Made by a program: the position numbers and the translations under genes. Below the pieces are notes generated by a model. That model searched no databases. It had not been told where the DNA came from and saw only the letters and a list, made by a program, of their open reading frames with translations. From Sinorhizobium fredii (GTDB lineage Bacteria; Pseudomonadota; Alphaproteobacteria; Rhizobiales; Rhizobiaceae), in contig NZ_CP024307.1 of NCBI RefSeq assembly GCF_002944405.1, positions 268,501-332,500 of the forward strand: 64,000 nt of DNA. The letters run 5' to 3'. Below are positions 29,053 to 37,908 of the stretch, piece by piece (the stretch's first letter is position 1; each line of letters starts with the position of its first letter).

Positions 29053-29069
29053 ATTACCTCTGAGGTAAT
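29053..29069. promoter_or_regulatory. Palindromic operator between the membrane protein and XRE regulator genes
   Basis: ATTACCTCTGAGGTAAT is a perfect palindrome with one central base, 58 bases from the membrane protein ATG and 52 from the regulator ATG. The position suits autoregulation and control of the divergent gene by the XRE protein. Confidence 0.7.
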
Positions 29070-29120
29070 GGATTTCCCGCTGTGTTCGGCCCATTCTTGC
29101 CGCGCAACGAGGAGGGCGCC

Positions 29121-29915
29121 ATGGGATTCGGCAGTCAGTTGAAGGAATGGCGTGGTCACCGCCGCATGAGCCAGCTGGATCTTGCGACCGCGGCGGGTAT
29201 TTCCACCCGGCATCTTTCCTTTCTCGAAACCGGGCGTTCGCGGCCGACCGAGGGCATGATCCTCCGGCTTGCGTCGGTGCTCGATATTCCGGCGCGCGAC
29301 CAAGGCTCGCTCTTTTCCGCGGCCGGCTATCGGCCGCGCATGGCGACGCGTCCGGCCTCCGGCCTGGACGCGATGCCGGCCGCCATCGCCGGCGCGATCC
29401 GTTTGATGCTGGACCGGCACGACCCTTATCCGGGCCTCGTCCTCGATCATCAGTACAGCGTACTAATGGCCAATCCGGCCTTTGCAGCGCTTGCCGCGGT
29501 CGCCGATGCGCCGTTCGGGCCGGGGGAGAATTTCCTCGACGCCTTCCTGGGCGCCGAGAGCGTCCGTACCCTCGTCGTGAATTGGGAGGCGGCAGCCGCG
29601 GACCTTGTCCAGCGGGTTCGGACGGAGGCCTGGCTGCAGGGGCCTCGCAGTCCGCTGCAGCGCCGGCTCGACCGGCTCACTGCCGATCCGGCGGTCGTCA
29701 AGGCGCTCGACAGCTATCCCGCGACGGATCGTTTGCCCGTGCTGCCGATCGAACTGCGTGTCGGCGATACGGAACTGCGCTTCATCACGACGCTGTCGAC
29801 CTTCGGTTCGACCCAGGATGCGCTGGTGGAGGGCGTGCTGATCGAATCCTTCTTCCCGGCGGACGACGCGACGCGACGCTTTTTCGAGAAGGTCACCTCG
29901 CCGGAAAAACAGTAG
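29121..29915 (+). CDS. XRE-family regulator with MmyB-like ligand-binding domain
   Basis: A 264-residue regulator. The N-terminal helix-turn-helix includes [20 protein letters not shown] and [20 protein letters not shown]. The rest is an MmyB-like (MLTR) domain with the marks [33 protein letters not shown] and the C-terminal [19 protein letters not shown]. Such regulators typically control one divergent gene. ATG 29121 ([11 protein letters not shown]) is preferred to ATG 29082, which overlaps the operator side. Confidence 0.88.
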   Translation: MGFGSQLKEWRGHRRMSQLDLATAAGISTRHLSFLETGRSRPTEGMILRLASVLDIPARDQGSLFSAAGYRPRMATRPASGLDAMPAAIAGAIRLMLDRHDPYPGLVLDHQYSVLMANPAFAALAAVADAPFGPGENFLDAFLGAESVRTLVVNWEAAAADLVQRVRTEAWLQGPRSPLQRRLDRLTADPAVVKALDSYPATDRLPVLPIELRVGDTELRFITTLSTFGSTQDALVEGVLIESFFPADDATRRFFEKVTSPEKQ

Positions 29916-29967
29916 AAAGGCGCCACGGAGTGCTGATCTTCGTCGCCCGGTCGGCTACAAAGGGCTC

Positions 29968-31551
29968 ATGACGTCGTTCTTCGAATCCGATTCTTCATCC
30001 AACGTCGCCGAATATTCGGTGTCGGAACTGTCCGGCTCGATCAAGCGCACGCTCGAGCAGGCCTTCGAGCATGTGCGGGTGCGCGGGGAGATTTCCGGCT
30101 ATCGCGGGCCGCATTCCTCCGGCCACGCCTATTTCGCGCTGAAGGACGATCGCGCCCGGATGGAGGCGGTGATCTGGAAGGGCACCTTCGCGCGGCTGAA
30201 ATTCCGGCCGGAGGAGGGGATGGAAGTGATCGCGACCGGCCGGGTCACGACCTTCCCCGGCTCGTCGAAATACCAGATCGTCATCGACTCGCTAGAACCC
30301 GCCGGTGCCGGCGCGCTCATGGCGATGATCGAGGAGCGCAAGCGCAAGCTCGCGGCAGAGGGACTGTTCGATGCGGCAAGGAAGCGGCCGCTGCCCTTCA
30401 TGCCAAAGGTGATCGGCGTCGTCACCTCGCCGACAGGCGCCGTCATCCGCGACATCCTGCACCGGATTGCCGATCGCTTCCCGGTCCATGTCGTCGTCTG
30501 GCCGGTGCGCGTCCAGGGTGACGGGGCGTGCGACGAGATCGAGGCGGCGATCCGCGGCTTCAACGCGCTCGAGATTGGCGGCGCCATTCCGCGACCGGAC
30601 GTGCTGATCGTCGCGCGCGGCGGCGGCAGCCTCGAGGATCTCTGGTGCTTCAACGACGAGGCGGTGGTGCGCGCGGCGGCGGCCTCCGCCATTCCGCTGA
30701 TCTCAGCCGTCGGTCACGAAACCGATTGGACGCTGATCGACTACGCGGCCGACCAGCGGGCGCCGACGCCGACCGGTGCGGCCGAGATGGCGGTTCCGGT
30801 GAAGGCAGATCTCGAGGCGCAGACCGCCAATCTTTCGGCTCGCCTGCAGGCGGCCGCCACACGGCAGATGGATCACCGCCGCCACGCGCTGCGGGCGGTC
30901 GCCCGGGCGCTGCCGTCGCTCGATCAGTTGCTCGCCCTGCCAAGGAGACGCTTCGACGAGGCGGCCGCCGGGCTTGGCCGCGGTCTGCAGATGAACACCG
31001 CCAACAAGCGCCGCAGCTTCGAGCGCATCGCGGCCCATTTGCGACCCGAACTCCTGACGACGAAGATCCGCGAGCAACGCCGGCATCTTCTGGAGGCAAT
31101 GAACAAGGCCGAGCGCTGCGTGGAGCGCCAGCTCGACCGTCGGCAGGCGCGCGTTTCCGCCGCCGATGCGTCGCTTCGTGCGCTGCCGTCGCGGCTCGTC
31201 AGCCAGATCCACCGCGCGTCGGACCGTGTCTCGGGCTTGAGCGCGCGCGCCGATGGAGCCATGGCCGCGGAAATGCGCCGGCTGAAGGGCGCGCTCGCGG
31301 CGCAGGACCGGGTGCTGCAATCGCTGTCCTATCGCAACGTCCTGCAGCGCGGTTTTGCATTGGTGCGTGATGCGGCGGGCGAACCGGTGAAGCAGGCGGC
31401 GGCAGTGACGGAGGGCATGACGCTGTCGCTCGAATTCGCCGACGGCCGGGTCTCGGCCGTAGCGGGCGAGGGCGGCTCGCCGGCGGCGCCGGCGCCGAAG
31501 AAACGATCGGCCCGGACGGCCGAGCCGACAAAGCAGGGCAGCCTGTTCTGA
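29968..31551 (+). CDS. xseA: Exonuclease VII large subunit
   Basis: Catalytic subunit of the single-strand-specific exonuclease used in repair. The 527-residue protein has an N-terminal OB domain ([43 protein letters not shown] split over residues 15-60), the catalytic core with VITSPTGAV-type block [34 protein letters not shown] and [12 protein letters not shown], and a long C-terminal coiled coil. A lysine/arginine-rich tail ends the protein. AAAGGG precedes ATG 29968. Confidence 0.96.
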   Translation: MTSFFESDSSSNVAEYSVSELSGSIKRTLEQAFEHVRVRGEISGYRGPHSSGHAYFALKDDRARMEAVIWKGTFARLKFRPEEGMEVIATGRVTTFPGSSKYQIVIDSLEPAGAGALMAMIEERKRKLAAEGLFDAARKRPLPFMPKVIGVVTSPTGAVIRDILHRIADRFPVHVVVWPVRVQGDGACDEIEAAIRGFNALEIGGAIPRPDVLIVARGGGSLEDLWCFNDEAVVRAAAASAIPLISAVGHETDWTLIDYAADQRAPTPTGAAEMAVPVKADLEAQTANLSARLQAAATRQMDHRRHALRAVARALPSLDQLLALPRRRFDEAAAGLGRGLQMNTANKRRSFERIAAHLRPELLTTKIREQRRHLLEAMNKAERCVERQLDRRQARVSAADASLRALPSRLVSQIHRASDRVSGLSARADGAMAAEMRRLKGALAAQDRVLQSLSYRNVLQRGFALVRDAAGEPVKQAAAVTEGMTLSLEFADGRVSAVAGEGGSPAAPAPKKRSARTAEPTKQGSLF

Positions 31552-31561
31552 GAGGGGGGCG

Positions 31562-32152
31562 ATGCGAATTCTGATGGTGCTCGCCCACCCGCTCGAGGAC
31601 AGCTTTGCGGCGAGCGTCGCGCGCGCCGCCAAGGAGACCCTGGAAAGCCGCGGCAACACCGTCGATCTGCTCGATCTCTATCGCGAAGGTTTCGATCCGT
31701 GCCTGAGCGCTGCCGAGCGCGCCAGCTATTTCTCCCAGCGATATGATGCCTCCGAAGTTGCCGGCTGGATCGGGCGGCTGCAGGCGGCCGACGGGCTGAT
31801 GCTCGTCTTTCCACAATGGTGGTTCAATTTTCCGGCGATCCTGAAAGGCTTCTTCGACCGGGTCTTCGCTCCAGGTGTCGCCTTCGACCATGATCTAGCG
31901 GGCGGATGCATCATCCCGCGGCTCACCAACATTAAGCTCTTTTGCGCTCTGACGACCACCGGCTCGCCCTGGTGGGTCGTCCATCTCTATATGGGCAACC
32001 CGGTTCGCCGCCTGCTGAAGCGCGGCATCGCCGCCTTCTGCAGCAAGGATGTCAGGTTCCGCATGGTCAGCCTTCACGATATGGATCGGGCGACTGAGGC
32101 GAAGCGCAAGCGCCATATCGAGCGCGTCCGCGCCCTGATGAGCCGGATCTGA
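31562..32152 (+). CDS. Flavodoxin-fold NAD(P)H oxidoreductase (NQO/Kef-ancillary type)
   Basis: A 196-residue flavoprotein of the NAD(P)H:quinone oxidoreductase family. Signals are the N-terminal MRILMVLAHPLEDSFAAS, the DLLDLYREGFDP segment, LMLVFPQWWFNFPAILKGFFDRVF (in two parts: quinone/flavin pocket) and ALTTTGSPWW. Probable FMN- or FAD-dependent two-electron quinone reductase. It starts ten bases after xseA and is likely co-transcribed. It is convergent with a MarR gene. Confidence 0.88.
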   Translation: MRILMVLAHPLEDSFAASVARAAKETLESRGNTVDLLDLYREGFDPCLSAAERASYFSQRYDASEVAGWIGRLQAADGLMLVFPQWWFNFPAILKGFFDRVFAPGVAFDHDLAGGCIIPRLTNIKLFCALTTTGSPWWVVHLYMGNPVRRLLKRGIAAFCSKDVRFRMVSLHDMDRATEAKRKRHIERVRALMSRI

Positions 32153-32157
32153 TCAGC

Positions 32158-32655
32158 TCATTCGAAGGTCGCGAGGAATTTCCGGAGCAGCGCGTCGAGC
32201 GCCTCCCGTTCCTCGGGCTCAAGGCCCGCGATCAGGCGCTGCTGGTTGGCGACGTGCGCCGCCGCCGCTGCATCGATGCGCTTCAAGCCGTTCGGCGTCA
32301 ACGCGATGATCACGCCGCGTCGGTCTTCGGGATTGTCCAGGCGCTCGACGAGGCCTGCTCTTTCGAGTTGGTCGATGCGGTTGGTCATGGTGCCGGAGGT
32401 CACCATTGTTGCCGCAAGCAGTTCGCCGGGCGAAAGTTGAAACGGCGGACCGGAACGGCGGAGCGTCGCCAGCACGTCGAAGCTTGCCGAAGTGAGATCG
32501 TATTCGGCAAAGACTGCCTCCTGCTCCCGGGCGATATGGGCCCTGAGCCTCCCCAAGCGTCCGAGGAGACCCATGGCGGCGACGTCCAGTTCCGGCCGCT
32601 CCCGGCGCCACTGGGCCAGGATCCGATCCACGTGGTCCTTGTCGCTGTGTTTCAT
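32158..32655 (-). CDS. MarR-family transcriptional regulator
   Basis: A 165-residue winged-helix dimer. Characteristic blocks are LTSASFDVLATLRRSGPPF, LSPGELLAATMVTSGTMTNR (recognition helix) and the wing VERLDNPEDRRGVIIALTPN. ATG 32655 is chosen because GGGGG lies six bases before it; ATG 32670 has no such site. It is divergent from a DMT exporter gene; two palindromes in the 127-base gap are the likely operators. Confidence 0.9.
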   Translation of the reverse strand: MKHSDKDHVDRILAQWRRERPELDVAAMGLLGRLGRLRAHIAREQEAVFAEYDLTSASFDVLATLRRSGPPFQLSPGELLAATMVTSGTMTNRIDQLERAGLVERLDNPEDRRGVIIALTPNGLKRIDAAAAAHVANQQRLIAGLEPEEREALDALLRKFLATFE

Positions 32656-32719
32656 ATGCACCCCCGGCATGACAGGCGGAGCCGCTCCGCGCCTTCACCA
32701 TGGCACTACTAAGTGGGTG

Positions 32720-32764
32720 TCTTGACGTCAAGATAAACTCCGCTACAGTTATCTTGATGTCAAG
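32720..32764. promoter_or_regulatory. Two MarR-type operator palindromes
   Basis: TCTTGACGTCAAGA (32720-32733) is a perfect palindrome; CTTGATGTCAAG (32753-32764) is the same sequence with one mismatch. Their centres are 32 bases apart, about three helical turns, so two dimers could bind the same DNA face between the regulator and the exporter. Confidence 0.8.
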
Positions 32765-32782
32765 TTACTTTAGGCAAAGATA

Positions 32783-33655
32783 ATGAAGCAGAACCTCGAC
32801 CTTGCCTTTACCGCCATAGCCCCGGCGATCTGGGGAAGCACCTATCTGGTTACCACCGAATTTCTGCCGGCCGGCTACCCGCTGACGGTGGCTATGCTGA
32901 GAGCGCTGCCGGCCGGCCTGCTGTTGCTGCTCGTCGTTCGGCAGATACCGAAGGGCATCTGGTGGCCGCGCAGCTTTCTGCTCGGCGCGCTGAACTTCTC
33001 GTTCTTCTGGGCGATGCTGTTCGTCTCGGCCTACCGCCTTCCGGGCGGCGTCGCCGCGACCGTCGGTGCCATCCAGCCGCTGATCGTCGTCATGCTGTCG
33101 CGTGTCGTGCTTGGTTCGCCGGTCAAGGCGCTGAGCGTCATTGCCGGCATCGCCGGCATTGCCGGGGTGGCGCTGCTGGTGCTGACGCCCGGGGCTGCAC
33201 TCGATCCGCTGGGCGTCGCGGCCGGTCTTGCCGGCGCGGTCTCCATGGCCTTCGGGACGGTGCTGAGCCGGCATTGGGCGCCGCCGGTCTCGCCGCTGAC
33301 CTTCACCGCCTGGCAACTGGCGGCCGGCGGGCTTCTCCTCGTGCCCGTGGCATTGTTCTTCGAACCCTCGCTGCCACCGCTCACCGCCTCCCATTTGATG
33401 GGATTCGCCTATCTCGGCCTGATCGGCGCCGCCTTCACCTATCTTCTATGGTTCCGCGGATTGTCACGACTGGAGCCGTCCCAGGTCTCGCCGCTCGGCT
33501 TCCTGAGCCCCGTGGTGGCGATCCTGCTTGGCTGGGGCGTGCTTGGGCAGCAGGTGACGGCGGTGCAAGCGATCGGGATCGCCGTCGTGTTCGCCAGTGT
33601 ATGGATGAGTCAGCAGGCGCAGATGGCGCGGCGTGCCGAGTCCCTTAGGACATAG
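32783..33655 (+). CDS. EamA/DMT-family exporter
   Basis: A 290-residue membrane protein with ten predicted helices in two EamA repeats. The first repeat includes IAPAIWGSTYLVTTEFLPAG and MLRALPAGLLLLL; the second includes AWQLAAGGLLLVPVALFF and GAAFTYLLWFRGLSRL with SQVSPLGFLSPVVAILLGW. Related carriers export amino acids, purines or drugs. Control by the divergent MarR regulator suggests efflux of a small toxic compound. Confidence 0.9.
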   Translation: MKQNLDLAFTAIAPAIWGSTYLVTTEFLPAGYPLTVAMLRALPAGLLLLLVVRQIPKGIWWPRSFLLGALNFSFFWAMLFVSAYRLPGGVAATVGAIQPLIVVMLSRVVLGSPVKALSVIAGIAGIAGVALLVLTPGAALDPLGVAAGLAGAVSMAFGTVLSRHWAPPVSPLTFTAWQLAAGGLLLVPVALFFEPSLPPLTASHLMGFAYLGLIGAAFTYLLWFRGLSRLEPSQVSPLGFLSPVVAILLGWGVLGQQVTAVQAIGIAVVFASVWMSQQAQMARRAESLRT

Positions 33656-33722
33656 CAATCGAATTATGCAGGGGCATCGCCGCGCTCAAATCCATCCTTC
33701 GATGGCTGGACATGTGAGCTGA

Positions 33723-33780
33723 GGCACCCGGCTACACCCCCCTCTGCACGGCAGGGCAGAGGGGGGTGTAGCCGGGTGCC
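33723..33780. repeat. Long perfect palindrome (short form of the CCCCCCTCTG repeat family)
   Basis: Two perfect 25-base arms (33723-33747 and 33756-33780) around an eight-base loop. The inner part, CCCCCCTCTGC...GCAGAGGGGGG with GGCAGGGCAGAGG, matches the arms of the much larger element at 50086-50281. It lies between convergent genes and could also terminate transcription. Confidence 0.85.
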
Positions 33781-33800
33781 AGCGCAAGACTTACATAGAC

Positions 33801-35057
33801 TCAAGCCCACTCGCCCTGGCGCATGACGGGCACGCGGCCGCCATCGGCGCGCACGCCTTCGATGTCGACCTTGCCGGAGCCGATCATCCAGTCGATATGG
33901 ATCAGGCTCGAATTGCCGCCTTGGGCGCGGATCTGTTCCTCGCTGAGGCTGGCGCCGCCGAGGAAGCACTTCGAGTAGCACTGGCCGAGCGCGATGTGGC
34001 AGGAGGCGTTCTCGTCGAAGAGCGTGTTGTAGAAGAGGATGCCGGAAGCCGAGATCGGCGAGGAATGCGGCACCAGCGCCACTTCGCCGAGCCGGCGGGC
34101 GCCGTCATCGGTGTCGAGCACCTTCTTCAGCACTTCCTCGCCCCGGGATGCCTTGGCCTCGACGATGCGGCCGCCCTCGAAGCGGACCTGGATGTTGTCG
34201 ATCAGCGTGCCCTGATGCGACAGAGGCTTTGTGCTCGACACATGCCCCTCGACGCGCAAGGCATGCGGCGTCGTGAAGACCTCCTCGGTCGGAATGTTCG
34301 GGTTGCAGGTGATGCCGTTCTTCGCGCTGGAAGCGCCGCCGTGCCATTCGTGGCCGTCGGCGAGGCCGACCGTCAGGTCGGTGCCTGGGCCGGTGAAATG
34401 CAGCGCGGAGAAGCGCTCCTCGTTCAGCCAGGCCGAACGCCGGCGGAGATTGGCGTTGTGCTCCGCCCAGGCGGCGATCGGGTCGTCGGCGTCGACGCGG
34501 GAGGCGGCGAAGATGGCGCTTGCCAGCTTCTCGACGGCGATCGCCTCCGGATCGTCCGGAAACACCTGCTTCGCCCAGGAGGGATTCGGATAGGAGACGA
34601 TGTTCCAGTTGATGTCGAAATTGGAAATCTTTTCGAGCGCCGGCTTGTAGGCGATCGAGTTCGCCCTGTTGGCGCGGGCGACCTTTTGCGGGTCCTCGGA
34701 CGCAAGCAGCATCGGATTGTCGCCGGCGATCGCCAGACGCGCCGCGCCGCCGGCAAAGGCCTTCGCCATGCCCTCGTAGAGCCAGTCGCTGGCCCGGTCG
34801 AAGCTCTCGTCCGGCGCATGGGCGTAGCGGGCGAGCGTCGCCTCCTCGTCGGCATAAAAGGTCGTTACCAGCCCGGCGCCGGCCATATAGGCATGCCTGG
34901 TGATGAGACGCACCAGCGGCAGCGCGGCGATCGGCGCGGTCATCACCAGGTCCTGCCCGCGCTGCAATTGCAGGCCGACCTTGATGGCGACCTCGGCAAG
35001 CTTGTCGAGCTTGGCAGGGTCGACGGGATTTCTGGCCGACTGGAGGGGGGCGTTCAT
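33801..35057 (-). CDS. M29-family aminopeptidase (AmpS/PepS type)
   Basis: A 418-residue cytoplasmic metallo-aminopeptidase of the thermophilic-aminopeptidase family. It has LVRLITRHAYMAGAG, the metal-site blocks PNIPTEEVFTTPH (Glu and His), GEVALVPHSSPIS (Glu, His), the active-site tyrosine region LFDENASCHIALGQCY, and GNSSLIHIDWMIGS (His, Asp). Full length. The start MNAPLQSARNPVDP at ATG 35057 has GGAGCTGC upstream. Confidence 0.92.
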   Translation of the reverse strand: MNAPLQSARNPVDPAKLDKLAEVAIKVGLQLQRGQDLVMTAPIAALPLVRLITRHAYMAGAGLVTTFYADEEATLARYAHAPDESFDRASDWLYEGMAKAFAGGAARLAIAGDNPMLLASEDPQKVARANRANSIAYKPALEKISNFDINWNIVSYPNPSWAKQVFPDDPEAIAVEKLASAIFAASRVDADDPIAAWAEHNANLRRRSAWLNEERFSALHFTGPGTDLTVGLADGHEWHGGASSAKNGITCNPNIPTEEVFTTPHALRVEGHVSSTKPLSHQGTLIDNIQVRFEGGRIVEAKASRGEEVLKKVLDTDDGARRLGEVALVPHSSPISASGILFYNTLFDENASCHIALGQCYSKCFLGGASLSEEQIRAQGGNSSLIHIDWMIGSGKVDIEGVRADGGRVPVMRQGEWA

Positions 35058-35139
35058 GGCAGCTCCTTCTCGGATGTTATGCGGATACGCCCGTTTTAGA
35101 CCGCTTCCCGCAAAAACAGAAGGGTCCGTGTTTCACCAA

Positions 35140-35826
35140 TCAGGCGGCGATCCTTGCCGTTTTCAGCAATGCCGCGTCGTGCTTCTCGAGGAACGCCATC
35201 AGCCGCTCGGCGTAATCGGCGGTCACTGCCGCCCTGACGCTCGGCCGCTCGGCCAGTGCCTTGCGCCAGGCGCCGACGCGCGGCAGACCATCGAAGATGC
35301 CATGCTCCGCAACCAAGTCGAACAGGTCGAAATAGCGGAAAATCGGCGCGAAGACGGCATCGACAAGGCTGAAATCGGCGCCCGCGAAATAGGGGCCGTG
35401 GCCGAGCTCCGCTTCGACCGTCTCGAACTTGGCCTTGAGGGCATTGCCCTTTGCGCCGAGCGTGTCGGCGTCCTGCGTGGTCTCGTAGACCCAGAGATCG
35501 GAAAGGATGGAGGAGCCGAACTCCATCCAGCCGCGGTGCCGTGCCCTCGCCAGAGGATCTGCCAGGTGGAGTTTCGCGCCCGGCTGAGTTTCTTCGAGAT
35601 ATTCGCAGATGACCGTGCTTTCGAAGAGGACCGCCCCGCCCCTGTCTTGCGGAATGCGCAGCAGAGGCACTTTGCCGAGCGGCGAGATCTTCAGGAACCA
35701 ATCTGGCTTGTTCGCGAGGTCGATATAGACGCGCTCGAACGGCACGCCTTTTTCGGCAAGCGCAATCGCGGCGCGCTGCACATAGGGGCAGAGATGATGG
35801 CTGATCAGGGTCAGTGACGCGGTCAT
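35140..35826 (-). CDS. Glutathione S-transferase
   Basis: A 228-residue soluble GST. The thioredoxin-like domain includes LISHHLCPYVQRAAIAL (Cys in CPYV, typical of Omega/glutaredoxin-like classes), LGKVPLLRI with the cis-proline, and FESTVICEYLEE. The helical domain includes GPYFAGADFSLVDAVFAP. ATG 35826 is the start; a longer frame would run through the operator. It is divergent from a MarR gene. Confidence 0.9.
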   Translation of the reverse strand: MTASLTLISHHLCPYVQRAAIALAEKGVPFERVYIDLANKPDWFLKISPLGKVPLLRIPQDRGGAVLFESTVICEYLEETQPGAKLHLADPLARARHRGWMEFGSSILSDLWVYETTQDADTLGAKGNALKAKFETVEAELGHGPYFAGADFSLVDAVFAPIFRYFDLFDLVAEHGIFDGLPRVGAWRKALAERPSVRAAVTADYAERLMAFLEKHDAALLKTARIAA

Positions 35827-35850
35827 GGGAGCCTCCGCTGGTGAGAGAAG

Positions 35851-35908
35851 TATATGCAGTTGCATATATCTCGACTTGCCAACTGCGTCAAGATAGATGT
35901 AATTGCAT
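35851..35908. promoter_or_regulatory. Operator sites of the divergent GST/MarR pair
   Basis: TATATGCA-GT-TGCATATA (35851-35868) is a perfect inverted repeat, and ATGTAATTGCAT (35897-35908) is a second, weaker copy ending two bases before the MarR ATG. Placement implies that the MarR protein represses both itself and the GST. Confidence 0.72.
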
Positions 35909-35910
35909 GT

Positions 35911-36351
35911 ATGAAAGGAATAGCCGGGCCGACATCAGCGACCACCGACGCATGGATAGGGCTCATGCGGGCGCAGCAGCGCGTTCTTGCGGCCATCGAA
36001 AAGGAGTTTAAGGCGGCAGGGCTCCCTCCGCTTTCCTGGTACGACGTGCTTTGGGAACTGGTGAAGGTCGAAGCAGGCAGACTACGCCCATTCGAGATCG
36101 AGGCCCGGACGCTGCTTGCCCAATATAATCTTTCCCGTCTGATCGATCGGCTGGAAAAGGAAGGATTGGTGCGCCGCGAATCCTATGACGAGGATGCGCG
36201 CGGTTGCTGGGTCACCGTCACCGAAGCGGGGAGGGCGATGCGGGCTCGCATGTGGGAGACCTATTCGCAGTCGATCGAGACGCATGTCGGCACGAAGCTC
36301 AGTGAGCCGGAGGCCAAGGCGCTCGCCGCGCTGCTTTCAAGACTCTCCTGA
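35911..36351 (+). CDS. MarR-family transcriptional regulator
   Basis: A 146-residue regulator. It has SWYDVLWELVKVEAGRLRPF, LAQYNLSRLIDRLEKEGLVR (recognition helix) and the wing RESYDEDARGCWVTVTEAG. ATG 35911 is used; the in-frame ATG 35854 lies inside the operator. It is divergent from the GST gene and convergent with ybaK (five bases between stops). Confidence 0.88.
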   Translation: MKGIAGPTSATTDAWIGLMRAQQRVLAAIEKEFKAAGLPPLSWYDVLWELVKVEAGRLRPFEIEARTLLAQYNLSRLIDRLEKEGLVRRESYDEDARGCWVTVTEAGRAMRARMWETYSQSIETHVGTKLSEPEAKALAALLSRLS

Positions 36352-36356
36352 CCTCG

Positions 36357-36830
36357 TCAGGCGATCAGCGGAGCGCCGATCGCCTTGAGCACCGCCTGCG
36401 CGTCCTTGGGCGCAAGCCGCACCTGCAGCCCGCGCTGGCCGCCGTTGATATAGACCAGCGCCTCGCCGAATGCCGCTTCCTCGATCGCCGTCGGCACGAG
36501 CTTCTTCTGGCCGAAGGGGCTGATGCCGCCGACATGGTAGCCGGTGAACCGCTCGGCGTCGGCCGGTTTCATCATGTTCGCCGACTTGCCGCCGAAGGCG
36601 GCGGCGAGCTTTTTCATGCTGACTTCCCGGTCGGAGGGCACGATGCAGCAGACCGGCTTGCCGTCCACCTCCGCCATCAGCGTCTTCAACACGCGCGACG
36701 GCTCCTCGCCGAGCGCCTCCGCCGCCTGCAGCCCGACGCGCTCGGCGCCCGGATCGTACTCGTAGCTGTGCACCGTGAAGGAGACGCCGGCCATAGTGAG
36801 CGTCTGAGTGGCGCGGGTCGTTTTGGACAT
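36357..36830 (-). CDS. ybaK: Cys-tRNA(Pro) deacylase (YbaK/EbsC)
   Basis: A 157-residue editing protein that hydrolyses Cys-tRNA(Pro) made by ProRS. The YbaK fold is indicated by VHSYEYDPGAERVGLQAAE, EEPSRVLKTLMAEVDGKPV (catalytic Lys in VLKTL), VPSDREVSMKKLAAAFGGK and GYHVGGISPFGQKKLVPT. It is five bases downstream of the ArsC-like gene and forms an operon with it. Confidence 0.92.
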   Translation of the reverse strand: MSKTTRATQTLTMAGVSFTVHSYEYDPGAERVGLQAAEALGEEPSRVLKTLMAEVDGKPVCCIVPSDREVSMKKLAAAFGGKSANMMKPADAERFTGYHVGGISPFGQKKLVPTAIEEAAFGEALVYINGGQRGLQVRLAPKDAQAVLKAIGAPLIA

Positions 36831-36835
36831 CGCTC

Positions 36836-37186
36836 TTATGCGCCGAATTCCGCTTCGTAGAGCTCGGCCTTGAAGCCGACGACGAGCTTGCCGTCGGCTT
36901 CCAGCACCGGCCGCTTGATCATCGACGGCTGCTTGAGCATCAGCGCGATCGCCTTTTCGGCGGTGAGATCCTGCCTCTCCGCCTCAGGCAAATTGCGAAA
37001 GGTCATGCCCTGGCGATTGAGAACCGTTTCCCAGCCGAGCTCCGCGCACCAGCGCTCGAGGTGAGCGCGGTCGATGCCCTCGGCCTTGTAGTCGTGGAAC
37101 CGGTAGGTCGTGCCGCGGCCGTCGAGCCAGCCGCGCGCCTTCTTCATCGTGTCGCAGTTCTTGATGCCGTAGATCGTGACCGTCAT
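36836..37186 (-). CDS. ArsC/Spx-like protein (YffB type)
   Basis: A 116-residue thioredoxin-fold protein. It starts MTVTIYGIKNCDTMKKARGW, with a single active-site Cys in NCDTMKKA, and has FHDYKAEG, FRNLPEAERQ and the C-terminal MIKRPVLEADGKLVVGF, all typical of YffB rather than arsenate reductase. ATG 37186 is preferred to a start eight codons upstream. Exact function unknown; glutathione-dependent thiol chemistry is likely. Confidence 0.9.
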   Translation of the reverse strand: MTVTIYGIKNCDTMKKARGWLDGRGTTYRFHDYKAEGIDRAHLERWCAELGWETVLNRQGMTFRNLPEAERQDLTAEKAIALMLKQPSMIKRPVLEADGKLVVGFKAELYEAEFGA

Positions 37187-37265
37187 TGCTCGAACCTTCT
37201 TCCGCCGCATTCGGGATCACACATAGCCGCGCGCGGCGGCGGAGAAAAGTCCGGAAGCGGCGATC

Positions 37266-37895
37266 TCAGGTCACGCCGACATAGCGCCCGGGCCTGTGAT
37301 TGATCGCCAGCATCATATTGACGACGGTTGCACCGAGGACCGACAGCATCAGATTGGCGGGCGGCAGCACGAAATAAGCGGCGGCCAGGATCGCGAGGTC
37401 GACCGCCAGCTGGAAGTAGCCGGCCCGGATGCCGCTCTTTTCCTGCAGGTAGATCGCCAGGATGTTGATGCCGCCGAGGCCGGTTCGATGGCGGAAGAGC
37501 ACCAGCAGCCCCATCCCCATCAGCCCGCCGCCGACGACCGCCGCATAGATCGGGTCGAGCCGGGCGAACTCGACCCATTGCGTCGTAAGCCTGGAGAAGA
37601 GCGAGACGAGGCTGACCGCGAGGAAAGTCCGCAGCATGAAAAACCAGCCGAGACGTTTCACCGCCAGGATGTAGAAGGGCAGGTTGACGAGCGAGAACAC
37701 CAGCCAAAAGCTGGTGCCGGTCGCATATTGCAGGAGCAGCGCCAGCCCGGCAGTGCTGCCGGTCAAGAGCACCGCCTTGCTGTAGATCACCACCCCAAGG
37801 GAGACGATGAGCGTGCCGGTCAGGATGGCGAGCACGTCCTCGTATAGTTTGTGGCGTTCGACCGGGGCGTCGACCGCTTCGCTGTCGGCTGTCAT
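37266..37895 (-). CDS. YitT-family membrane protein
   Basis: A 209-residue membrane protein with five or six hydrophobic segments. Marks are LTGTLIVSLGVVIYSKAVLL, LTGSTAGLALLLQYATG, FWLVFSLVNLPFYILAVKR and the GGGLMGMGLLVLFRHRTGLG loop followed by GGINILA, characteristic of the DUF161/YitT family. Function unknown. The start is taken as ATG 37895, 13 bases after the aminotransferase stop; a start at 37937 would overlap that gene. Confidence 0.85.
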   Translation of the reverse strand: MTADSEAVDAPVERHKLYEDVLAILTGTLIVSLGVVIYSKAVLLTGSTAGLALLLQYATGTSFWLVFSLVNLPFYILAVKRLGWFFMLRTFLAVSLVSLFSRLTTQWVEFARLDPIYAAVVGGGLMGMGLLVLFRHRTGLGGINILAIYLQEKSGIRAGYFQLAVDLAILAAAYFVLPPANLMLSVLGATVVNMMLAINHRPGRYVGVT

Positions 37896-37908
37896 TCCGG
37901 CGATCCGA

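Noticed and set aside
33723-33780. Transposon terminal repeat or attachment site
   Set aside because: No transposase or integrase is present and both arms are within 60 bases; it fits a solo palindromic repeat.
36836-37186. Arsenate reductase
   Set aside because: It has only the NCDTMKKA cysteine and YffB-type blocks, with no ars genes around.
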